The position numbers and the translations under genes were made by a program. A stretch of DNA of 23,065 nucleotides, from positions 1-23,065 of the forward strand of contig CAZITX010000027.1 in assembly GCA_964542305.1 (NCBI GenBank), given 5' to 3'. Below, in pieces: positions 15,837 to 22,821 of the stretch (position 1 is its first letter; each line of letters opens with the position of its first letter). This DNA is from DMER64 sp964542305 (lineage in GTDB: Bacteria > Bacteroidota > Bacteroidia > Bacteroidales > UBA932). The notes under the pieces were generated by a model. That model saw only the letters and a list, made by a program, of their open reading frames with translations. It did not search any database and was not told the DNA's origin.

Positions 15837-17170
15837 ATTCAGATATACATATCAAACCCTTCCATCATGCTTTATGTATCCGCCAGGAAGTCTGTATAGG
15901 ATGCTCGCGTTGTATGCGTGTATGTCCTACGGAAGCCTTGCGTGTAATTAATGGCAAGGCTACGCTTCATCCTGAATGGTGTGTAGATTGCGGAGAGTGT
16001 TTTAATGTATGCCCGGTGAAAGCCATTGTTGTTGAAGACGATGATATTTCACAGATATTCAGCTATAAACACAGGATCTTGTTGGTCCCTTCCATTTTTT
16101 TTGCGCAGTTTGAAGAAAAACTGACATTGGATGCGATTAAAGGGATCCTTTATGAAATGGGTTTTACCGAACTATGCACCGTTGAACAGGGGGCTGACCT
16201 GCTGGTAGATGAAATTAATAAATATGTCGGGGAATTTGACGGGGAAAAACCTGTCATTTCTTCTTTCTGTCCGGCTGTAGTACGCCTGATCCAGGTGCGG
16301 TTTCCATCTATGACAGACCGGATCATACGATTGATCCCCCCGCTTGAAATAACGGCCCAGTATTACAGAAGTGAATACGAAAAGAACGGAGTTCCCCTGG
16401 AAGATGTGGGCATCTTCTATGTAACGCCTTGTGCCGCCAAAATTGCAGCCATTAAAGCACCCGTAGGCGGTTACAACTCGCCGATCAACGGAGTGATCAA
16501 TATGTCTGAATTGTATAATAAAGTATTTTTAGCATACAAACAGAAAGGGACAAATGAAAATGAATATTGCAATCTGATCCATTCATCCCTTTCTTCAACC
16601 GGAGTGCGCTGGGCTACGACAGGTGGGGAATCTTCAAATATCCACGGGAGGTCTTTGGCCATAGACAGCATGCCCAATGTGATAGATTTCCTGGAACGAT
16701 TGGAAAATGAAGAAATACAAGGGGTTGATTTTTTGGAACTCAGAGCTTGTGATATGTCTTGTTGCGGAGGCATACTGGTTCAGGACAACCGGTTCCTGGT
16801 GAAAGAGCGGATAGATAAAAGAGCGGAAGAATTGCCTGCCAGGCACGCACTGGACGAATCGTTCCGTCAAGTCTGTTCCGGCTACATTCCTATGGAACGG
16901 GTAGAACCCAAAGCCATGGTCAAATACCATGCAGACCTGACCATTGCCCTGGAAAGAATGGAAGAAGCCCGTAAATTGAGAAAAATTCTTCCTGATATTG
17001 ATTGCGGTGCCTGCGGTGCGCCATCCTGCGAAGCCCTGGCAGATGACATTGTGTGCCATCGGGCTACCCTGGAACACTGTGTACTGATGCACGCACATGA
17101 AGTGGATCCGGATATGATGGAAAAAATATGGGGGAAAGAACGTTTTATTAAGAAACAGGTAAAGAAATGA
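15833..17170 (+). CDS. hydS: HydS-like putative sensory [FeFe]-hydrogenase
   Basis: The product is 445 residues. The N-terminus has two [4Fe-4S] ferredoxin sites (C21/C24/C27/C31 and C50/C53/C56/C60). The middle is a [FeFe]-hydrogenase large-subunit domain. The L1 motif is SSFCP (C146), L2 is TPCAAK (C200, K203), and L3 is ACDMSC (C306, C310). All four H-cluster cysteines are therefore kept. The Cys that relays protons in catalytic enzymes (TSCCP) is Phe145. The C-terminus has a [4Fe-4S] FeS domain (C391, C394, C399, and C408 or C416; DCGACGAPSC). No PAS domain, no small-subunit motif. This pattern fits the group C/D sensory hydrogenases (HydS) thought to sense H2 or redox state. It overlaps both neighbours by ATGA. 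A catalytic role is unlikely; a weakly active enzyme cannot be excluded. Confidence 0.88.
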   Translation: MNSDIHIKPFHHALCIRQEVCIGCSRCMRVCPTEALRVINGKATLHPEWCVDCGECFNVCPVKAIVVEDDDISQIFSYKHRILLVPSIFFAQFEEKLTLDAIKGILYEMGFTELCTVEQGADLLVDEINKYVGEFDGEKPVISSFCPAVVRLIQVRFPSMTDRIIRLIPPLEITAQYYRSEYEKNGVPLEDVGIFYVTPCAAKIAAIKAPVGGYNSPINGVINMSELYNKVFLAYKQKGTNENEYCNLIHSSLSSTGVRWATTGGESSNIHGRSLAIDSMPNVIDFLERLENEEIQGVDFLELRACDMSCCGGILVQDNRFLVKERIDKRAEELPARHALDESFRQVCSGYIPMERVEPKAMVKYHADLTIALERMEEARKLRKILPDIDCGACGAPSCEALADDIVCHRATLEHCVLMHAHEVDPDMMEKIWGKERFIKKQVKK

Positions 17171-17502
17171 CTGTAAGAGAAATTGTTGAATCATTAAATT
17201 TAAAAGTTTTCACCGGTGAACAAGGATTGGACAATCCGGTGGAAGGCGGCTATACATCCGATCTGTTAAGCGATGTAATGGGGTATGCCGATGCCGGCAG
17301 GGTTTGGATCACCCTTCAGACGCACAAAAATATTATGGCGATCGCTTCCCTTAAAGAACTGGCGGCAGTTTTGCTAGTCAAAGGATTTGAACCCGACCAG
17401 GACACAAAGGCACTTGCTGAAAAAGAAGGTATCCCAATCCTTGGCACCACAGAACAGGCATTTGAGATCTCGGGACGTTTGTACGGGCTGCTCAATCCCT
17501 GA
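17167..17502 (+). CDS. DRTGG-domain-like small protein, copy 2
   Basis: The product is 111 residues, starting MTVREIVESLNLKVF, with TSDLLSDVMGY (30-40), a central AVLLVKG strand and ILGTTEQAFEISGRLYGLL at the end. It is a paralogue of copy 1 at 15079, with the same length and landmarks but clearly diverged, so the duplication is old. Here too the literal DRTGG motif is missing. It begins inside the hydS stop (ATGA) and ends 2 bp before the PHP gene. The two copies flank the pair RsbW-type ATPase plus HydS. Function unknown; ligand-binding regulator is inferred from the domain family. Confidence 0.8.
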   Translation: MTVREIVESLNLKVFTGEQGLDNPVEGGYTSDLLSDVMGYADAGRVWITLQTHKNIMAIASLKELAAVLLVKGFEPDQDTKALAEKEGIPILGTTEQAFEISGRLYGLLNP

Positions 17503-17504
17503 TC

Positions 17505-18212
17505 ATGTTAGTCAAAGCCGATCTGCATATTCACACTTTTTTATCTCCCTGTGGGGATATAGGGATGACCCCCCTGAATATAGTCAGGAAGGCCAGGGAA
17601 AAGGAACTGGATCTTATTGCCGTTACAGATCATAACTCCACACTCCAAAGTCCCGAGGTGTTCAGACTTGGACAACGGGAAGGGGTATCGGTCATATGCG
17701 GTGCCGAGATAACCACCCGGGAAGAAGTGCATTGCCTGGCTTATGTAGGGACAGAAACACAACGGTTGAAATTGCAAGAATACCTGGAAAAGCATTTGCC
17801 CCATATACCCAATGATCCGGAAATTTTCGGATACCAGCTTTGGGTAGATGAATATGAAAAAGTGATGGGGGAAGCACCTTACCTGTTGATCTCGGCCCTG
17901 GATCAGACTATTGATCAGGTGGAAGCTTTCGTTCACTCCATAGGAGGTCTTTTTGTTCCGGCACACATTGAACGATCCAGGAATTCCCTGCTCAGCCAGT
18001 TGGGTTTTGTGCCACCGGAATTGAATGCAGATGCGCTGGAACTTTCCCGCCGCAGCCACCCGGATACATTTTTGGAGCACCATCTACAACTGAAAAAATA
18101 CAAAATCATTCAATCTTCAGATGCCCATTACATTGACGATCTTGGAGCCATTCATACTATTTTTACGATGGATAAGCCGGGCTTTGAGGGTTTGAGAACA
18201 GCTCTAAAATAA
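17505..18212 (+). CDS. PHP-domain metallophosphoesterase
   Basis: The product is 235 residues, nearly all one PHP domain. Its metal-binding residues are in the usual order: DLHIHT (H8, H10), TDHN (D42, H43), GAEITT (E68), H76, PAHIERSRNS (H154), and SSDAHY (D206, H208). PHP enzymes use a trinuclear metal centre to hydrolyse phosphoesters; relatives include TrpH/YciV (3',5'-nucleoside bisphosphate phosphatase) and histidinol phosphatase. It lies 2 bp after DRTGG copy 2 and 5 bp before the HATPase gene. The context suggests it removes a phosphate or a nucleotide signal within the module. Substrate unknown. Confidence 0.88.
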   Translation: MLVKADLHIHTFLSPCGDIGMTPLNIVRKAREKELDLIAVTDHNSTLQSPEVFRLGQREGVSVICGAEITTREEVHCLAYVGTETQRLKLQEYLEKHLPHIPNDPEIFGYQLWVDEYEKVMGEAPYLLISALDQTIDQVEAFVHSIGGLFVPAHIERSRNSLLSQLGFVPPELNADALELSRRSHPDTFLEHHLQLKKYKIIQSSDAHYIDDLGAIHTIFTMDKPGFEGLRTALK

Positions 18213-18217
18213 ATCAG

Positions 18218-18772
18218 ATGAACGATCTGGCATTGCATCTTTTAGATATTGTACAGAATTCACTGGGGGCCGGTGCCACTTTCATAGCGGTCCACATAGA
18301 TGAGAATCCCCGTAATAATACCTTGTCCATGTCTGTGGAAGATAATGGCTGCGGTATGAATGAAGAACAATTGCAAAAACTCAGTGACCCTTTTTTCACA
18401 TCCCGCACTACCCGGCGAGTGGGGTTGGGAGTGCCTCTTTTACGACAGACGGCAGAACAGAGCGGGGGCAACCTGGAGGTAGTGTCCCAACCCGGTAAAG
18501 GAACCTGTTTAAAGGCCTGCTTTCAATACGATCACCTGGATAGGCCTCCGCTTGGTGACGTAGCCAATGCGATGGTCCTGATGATCTCGGCAAATACTGG
18601 CGTAGATTTCGCATACAGGTATACATACAATGGAAAATCATACGAAATTTCCACTCTTCAATTGAAGGATGCTCTGGGTGACACGCCTCTTAATGATTTG
18701 TATATCATGGAGATGATTGAAGAAATGATTAAGGAGAATCAAAATGATCTGAAAGTTTGCCAAATTGAATAA
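18218..18772 (+). CDS. Lone histidine-kinase-type ATPase (HATPase_c) protein
   Basis: The product is 184 residues. The first ~100 form a Bergerat ATP-binding fold: N-box HLLDIVQNSLGAGA (N14), G1 DNGCGM (42-47), SDPFFTSR, G2 GLGVPLL (69-75) and the closing SQPGKGT. There is no histidine phospho-acceptor domain, receiver or membrane segment, so it is not a standard sensor kinase. The C-terminal ~80 residues are an extension I do not recognise, ending in acidic helices (YIMEMIEEMIKENQND). It is the second ATPase of this fold in the module and differs from the RsbW-type one. It closes the regulatory module; the inverted repeat and promoter candidate for hndB begin inside its last codons. Confidence 0.85.
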   Translation: MNDLALHLLDIVQNSLGAGATFIAVHIDENPRNNTLSMSVEDNGCGMNEEQLQKLSDPFFTSRTTRRVGLGVPLLRQTAEQSGGNLEVVSQPGKGTCLKACFQYDHLDRPPLGDVANAMVLMISANTGVDFAYRYTYNGKSYEISTLQLKDALGDTPLNDLYIMEMIEEMIKENQNDLKVCQIE

Positions 18773-18787
18773 TTTGGGCTTTCTTTG
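18756..18787 (+). promoter_or_regulatory. Candidate promoter with operator-like inverted repeat before hndB
   Basis: TTTG (18756-18759) and TTTCTTTG (18780-18787, one mismatch to TAnnTTTG) are 20 bases apart. The predicted start gives a leader of about 35 bases to the hndB ATG at 18830. The spacer is almost filled by CCAAATTGAATAATTTGG (18760-18777), a perfect 7-bp inverted repeat with a 4-base centre. A dimeric regulator bound there would block RNA polymerase. The site overlaps the 3' end of the HATPase gene. It does not match the Rex consensus. Confidence 0.4.
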
Positions 18788-18829
18788 CGGATTCCTTTTT
18801 TTGGACCTTTAATAAAATAATTAATTGAT

Positions 18830-19219
18830 ATGACAAAGATTAAATCATTGGACGATTTGCGGCAAAAAAAACAGCAACTCGAACAAAGTCTGGACATCAG
18901 GGAGAAAAGCGACCATCCTGAAAACCTTGTACAAATCAAGGTCGCGATGGCTACGTGCGGTATTGCCTCCGGAGCCCGCACAGTGATGAATGCACTGGTA
19001 GAAAAAATCAAAAAAGAAAACATCCCCGCTGTTGTCACACAAACCGGTTGTATGGGCTATTGTTATGCCGAACCAACTGTTGAAGTCACAAAACCGGGAT
19101 TTGATCCCGTCGTGTTTTCTTATGTCGATGTCAAGAAAGCAGAAGAGATCGTAGATAAATACATTCTCAATAACGAATTGATTGACGGTATCCTGCCTGC
19201 GAATTATCAGACTATTTAA
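18830..19219 (+). CDS. hndB: HndB-like subunit of NAD(P)-linked [FeFe]-hydrogenase
   Basis: The product is 129 residues. A ~30-residue charged helical lead (SLDDLRQKKQQLEQ) precedes a thioredoxin-like [2Fe-2S] ferredoxin fold: MATCGIASGARTVMNAL (C43) and TGCMGYCYAEP (C74, C78). This is the pattern of HndB from the Desulfovibrio NADP-reducing hydrogenase HndABCD and of small proteins encoded beside NuoF-like hydrogenase subunits. Only three cysteines are present; the position four after C43 is Ser47. A classical four-Cys [2Fe-2S] site is thus incomplete, and the protein may bind a cluster unusually or act structurally. It is followed by hndC after 24 bp. The 57-bp gap upstream is the largest since 11655. 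Confidence 0.87.
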   Translation: MTKIKSLDDLRQKKQQLEQSLDIREKSDHPENLVQIKVAMATCGIASGARTVMNALVEKIKKENIPAVVTQTGCMGYCYAEPTVEVTKPGFDPVVFSYVDVKKAEEIVDKYILNNELIDGILPANYQTI

Positions 19220-19243
19220 TTCATTCCAAAATAAAGAATCATA

Positions 19244-21031
19244 ATGTATAAAATGCAATTACTTGTTTGTGGCGGGACCGGATGTCGGGCCTCCGCAAGC
19301 GCAACAATTGTAGAAAAACTGAATGAATCACTTAAGGCTCATCAGCTCACAGAAGAAGCACAGGTTGTTACAACCGGTTGTTTTGGCTTTTGTGAGAAGG
19401 GTCCTATTGTGAAAGTGATTCCGGACAACACATTCTACACACAGGTCAAACCGGAAGATGCAGAAGAAATCGTTGCCGAACACATCCTGAAAGGAAGAAA
19501 AGTAAGCCGTCTGCTTTATGAAAACCCTGAAAACCAGGAACACATAGCCGATTCAAGGCACATGGGTTTTTATCAGAAACAAATGCGTATTGCTCTCAGA
19601 AATTGTGGAGTGATTGATCCGGAAAATATTGATGAATATATTGGCCGGGACGGATATTCAGCCTTGGCACAGGTGGTTACCGATCTTACTCCTGAACAGG
19701 CCATAGCTATGGTTAAACAAAGCGGATTGCGGGGAAGGGGCGGAGCCGGATTTCCTACGGGTTTGAAATGGGAGATTACCAGCAAATTTTCATCGGATCA
19801 AAAATACGTTGTCTGCAACGCCGATGAAGGAGACCCGGGAGCTTTCATGGATCGTTCCATTCTGGAAGGAGATCCCAACTCAATTATTGAAGCCATGGCT
19901 ATTTGCGGGTATTGTATTGGTGCCACAAAAGGCCTGGTATACATTCGCGCCGAATATCCTCTGGCTATCAAACGTCTTGAGATCGCGATAGCACAGGCTC
20001 GTGAATACGGTTTATTGGGAAATAACATTTTCGGATCCAAATTCTCATTTGACATGGAACTGCGTTACGGCGCAGGAGCCTTTGTCTGCGGTGAAGAAAC
20101 GGCATTGATCGCTTCCATGGAAGGGAAGCGCGGGGAACCCAGAGTAAAACCTCCTTTCCCTGCAGAAAGCGGTTATATGCAGAAGCCCACCAACGTGAAT
20201 AACGTTGAAACTTTCGCTAATGTTCCCGTTATATTTTTAAAAGGACCGGAATGGTACTCTTCCATTGGAACAGAAAAATCAAAAGGAACCAAAGTATTTG
20301 CATTGGCCGGGAAGATAAATAACGTAGGGCTTATTGAAGTACCTATGGGCATTACCCTTCGTGAGATCATTTATGAGATCGGCGGTGGGATTAAGAACGG
20401 CAAAAAATTCAAAGCCGTTCAGACCGGAGGTCCTTCAGGAGGCTGCCTGACAGAGGCACACCTGGACACCCCCATTGACTTTGACAGCCTGGTAGCTGCG
20501 GGTTCTATGATGGGATCCGGCGGTATGATCGTTATGGACGAAGATGACTGTATGGTTTCCATCGCGAAATTTTACCTGGAATTCATTGTAGAAGAATCGT
20601 GCGGAAAATGTACGCCATGCCGCATTGGTAACAAGCGTATGCTTGAGATCCTGGAAAAAATCACCCAGGGCAAAGGCAACATGGAAGATCTGGACCACCT
20701 TCGCAATCTCGCTTATGTGATAAAAGACACTTCTTTATGCGGGCTGGGACAATCTTCTCCCAATCCGGTGCTTTCCACACTGGAAAACTTCTATGATGAA
20801 TACGTGGCTCACGTTAAGGATAAGAGATGTTTTGCCAAAAAATGTAAAGCATTGGCACGCTACACCATTGATCCCGATGTTTGTACCGGATGTACAATCT
20901 GTGCCCGGAATTGTCCCGTTGAGGCTATTACCGGAGAAAAGCGCGAACCACATTTCATCCACCAGGAAATTTGTATCCACTGTGGTGTATGTTACCAGAA
21001 GTGTAAGTTTAATGCAATCATTGTTGAATAA
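19244..21031 (+). CDS. hndC: Electron-bifurcating [FeFe]-hydrogenase flavoprotein subunit HndC/HydB (NuoF-like)
   Basis: This is the NAD(P)H-binding FMN subunit, the site where electrons from NAD(P)H and ferredoxin meet. The 595-residue product has in order: a thioredoxin-like [2Fe-2S] domain (C9, C14, C46, C50); the NuoF core with GRGGAGFPTGLKWE (164-177), CNADEGDPGAFMDR (191-204) and GAGAFVCGEETAL (276-288); an SLBB region; the [4Fe-4S] site ESCGKCTPC plus C499 (C453, C456, C459, C499); and a C-terminal two-cluster ferredoxin (C547/C550/C553/C557 and C577/C580/C583/C587). Length and domain order match HydB of Thermotoga and HndC. All cofactor ligands are present. ATG at 19253 is an alternative start, 3 codons in. 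The gene is 8 bp from hndD. Confidence 0.95.
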   Translation: MYKMQLLVCGGTGCRASASATIVEKLNESLKAHQLTEEAQVVTTGCFGFCEKGPIVKVIPDNTFYTQVKPEDAEEIVAEHILKGRKVSRLLYENPENQEHIADSRHMGFYQKQMRIALRNCGVIDPENIDEYIGRDGYSALAQVVTDLTPEQAIAMVKQSGLRGRGGAGFPTGLKWEITSKFSSDQKYVVCNADEGDPGAFMDRSILEGDPNSIIEAMAICGYCIGATKGLVYIRAEYPLAIKRLEIAIAQAREYGLLGNNIFGSKFSFDMELRYGAGAFVCGEETALIASMEGKRGEPRVKPPFPAESGYMQKPTNVNNVETFANVPVIFLKGPEWYSSIGTEKSKGTKVFALAGKINNVGLIEVPMGITLREIIYEIGGGIKNGKKFKAVQTGGPSGGCLTEAHLDTPIDFDSLVAAGSMMGSGGMIVMDEDDCMVSIAKFYLEFIVEESCGKCTPCRIGNKRMLEILEKITQGKGNMEDLDHLRNLAYVIKDTSLCGLGQSSPNPVLSTLENFYDEYVAHVKDKRCFAKKCKALARYTIDPDVCTGCTICARNCPVEAITGEKREPHFIHQEICIHCGVCYQKCKFNAIIVE

Positions 21032-21039
21032 GCGAGAAT

Positions 21040-22803
21040 ATGGAAACTATAAAATTAACTATAGATAACAGACAAGTAGAAGTTCCCAAGGGAACGACCA
21101 TCCTCCAGGCGGCGCATCAGGCAGGGATCAATATCCCTTCACTGTGTTATATGAACCTGCCTCACCTGGCCCAGGAACACAAACCCGGAAGTTGCCGGGT
21201 CTGTGTGGTAGAGATCCCGGGAAGAAAAAATCTGGTTCCTGCCTGTGCAACTGAGTGTGCCGACGGAATGACCGTGTTGTCACATTCTTTGCGCGCTATC
21301 AATGCCCGCAGGACGGTTGTTGAATTGCTGCTCTCTGACCATCCCAAGGATTGTTTGATCTGTCCTTCTTCAGGGAATTGTGAGTTGCAGAAATTATCCA
21401 TTACCATGGGGATTCGCGAGATCAATTCAGTTGAAAATGCGGCTATGTCTACTTACCGCAAGGATGCTTCTCCCGCATTGAACCGTAATATGGACAAGTG
21501 TGTGATGTGCCGTAGTTGTGAAACAGTTTGCAACGAAATACAAACCGTTGGGGCACTAAGTGCCGTAAACCGTGGTTTTATGTCCGTTGTGGCACCTGCC
21601 TTTGAACAAGAATTGACGGATTCCCCCTGTACATTCTGCGGACAGTGTGTTGCCGTTTGTCCCACAGGAGCACTTACCGCTGTGGATAATACATTTCATG
21701 TGATCAGGGCCCTGGCGGATCCTAATAAATTTGTTGTTGTGCAGACTGCACCGGCAGTACGTGCGGCGTTGGGAGAAGAATTTGGATATCCTCCCGGAAC
21801 TTCAGTTACAGGCAAGATGACAGCTGCATTAAGATCTTTAGGTTTTGATAAAGTGTTTGACACCGATTTTGCAGCAGACCTCACCATTATGGAAGAAGGA
21901 ACCGAGTTGCTGGACAGGATCACCCGTTATCTGGACGGAGATAAAAGCGTCCGCCTGCCCATCCTGACATCCTGCTGTCCTGCCTGGGTTAATTTCTTTG
22001 AAACAAATTATCCCGACATGCTGGACGTCCCTTCGACGGCACGTTCTCCCCAGCAGATGTTCGGTGCGATTGCCAAGACGTATTTGGCGGAAAAATTGGG
22101 AGTGAAGAGAGAAGATATGGTAGTGGTTTCCGTGATGCCCTGTTTGGCCAAAAAGTACGAATGTCAAAGGGACGAATTTAAAGTGGATGGGAATCCCGAT
22201 GTGGATTATGCCATTACAACCCGCGAACTGGCTCACCTGATCAAGATAGGGAACATTGATTTCGAAACCTTGAAAGAAGAAGATTTTGACCGTCCGATGG
22301 GTGAATCTACCGGTGCGGGTCTGATCTTTGGAGTAACGGGAGGTGTTATTGAAGCCGCAACCCGTACCGCTTATGAACTGTTTACCGGGAAAAAACTGGA
22401 AAAAGTTGATTTTCACGAACTCAGAGGAATGGAAGGAATCCGTACCGCTTCTGTCAATTTTGATGGAACTTACATTCACATAGGGATTGCCCATACTTTG
22501 GGTAATGCCAGGAAATTGCTTGACGGGATCCGTAAGGGAATGTATAATTTCCATGCCATTGAGATCATGGCATGTCCCGGAGGATGTATAGGCGGTGGAG
22601 GACAACCTTTGCACAGGGGCAATTCCATTGTTTTGAAAGCCCGTATGGATTCTATTTACAAGGAAGACTTCAACAAGCCCATCCGAAAATCACACGAAAA
22701 TCCGGAGATCATTAAGCTTTACGAAGACTTCCTGGGCAAACCGCTAAGTGAGAAATCACACAAGTTGTTGCATACCCATTATTTCAGTCACCCGAAAAAA
22801 TAA
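21040..22803 (+). CDS. hndD: [FeFe]-hydrogenase catalytic subunit HndD/HydA
   Basis: This subunit reduces protons to H2 (or the reverse) at the H-cluster. The 587-residue product has an N-terminal [2Fe-2S] domain (C36, C52, C55, C69), a His-Cys3 [4Fe-4S] site (H101, C105, C108, C114), and two ferredoxin clusters (C154/C157/C160/C164 and C197/C200/C203/C207). The H-cluster motifs are complete: TSCCPAW (C312, C313), MPCLAKKYE (C368) and MACPGGCIGGGGQP (C512, C516). The C-terminus (about 550-581) is the small-subunit-like segment, HENPEIIKLYEDFLGKPLSEKSHKLLHTHY. Every known catalytic cysteine is intact, in clear contrast to the HydS-like protein upstream. No twin-arginine signal, so cytoplasmic. 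The maturases HydE, HydF and HydG are not in this window. The gap to hndA is 18 bp. Confidence 0.96.
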   Translation: METIKLTIDNRQVEVPKGTTILQAAHQAGINIPSLCYMNLPHLAQEHKPGSCRVCVVEIPGRKNLVPACATECADGMTVLSHSLRAINARRTVVELLLSDHPKDCLICPSSGNCELQKLSITMGIREINSVENAAMSTYRKDASPALNRNMDKCVMCRSCETVCNEIQTVGALSAVNRGFMSVVAPAFEQELTDSPCTFCGQCVAVCPTGALTAVDNTFHVIRALADPNKFVVVQTAPAVRAALGEEFGYPPGTSVTGKMTAALRSLGFDKVFDTDFAADLTIMEEGTELLDRITRYLDGDKSVRLPILTSCCPAWVNFFETNYPDMLDVPSTARSPQQMFGAIAKTYLAEKLGVKREDMVVVSVMPCLAKKYECQRDEFKVDGNPDVDYAITTRELAHLIKIGNIDFETLKEEDFDRPMGESTGAGLIFGVTGGVIEAATRTAYELFTGKKLEKVDFHELRGMEGIRTASVNFDGTYIHIGIAHTLGNARKLLDGIRKGMYNFHAIEIMACPGGCIGGGGQPLHRGNSIVLKARMDSIYKEDFNKPIRKSHENPEIIKLYEDFLGKPLSEKSHKLLHTHYFSHPKK

Positions 22804-22821
22804 CCATTAACTTCTATTCTT

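Noticed and set aside
15833..17170. Second catalytic hydrogenase
   Set aside because: The proton-relay Cys is replaced by Phe, L3 lacks the GGGQP run, and there is no small-subunit-like C-terminus. A sensory role fits better.
17541..18083. 180-codon open frame antisense to the PHP gene
   Set aside because: The PHP gene on the other strand has all metal ligands in order; the antisense product has no motif.
18760..18777. Rex-type redox repressor site
   Set aside because: The repeat CCAAATT...AATTTGG does not match the Rex consensus TTGTGAA...TTCACAA. It is kept only as an operator of unknown regulator.
21838..22614. 258-codon open frame antisense to hndD
   Set aside because: It lies entirely inside a gene whose motifs are all intact. 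Its translation shows no domain and is rich in Phe/His/Gln, typical of a frame mirrored from a coding strand.
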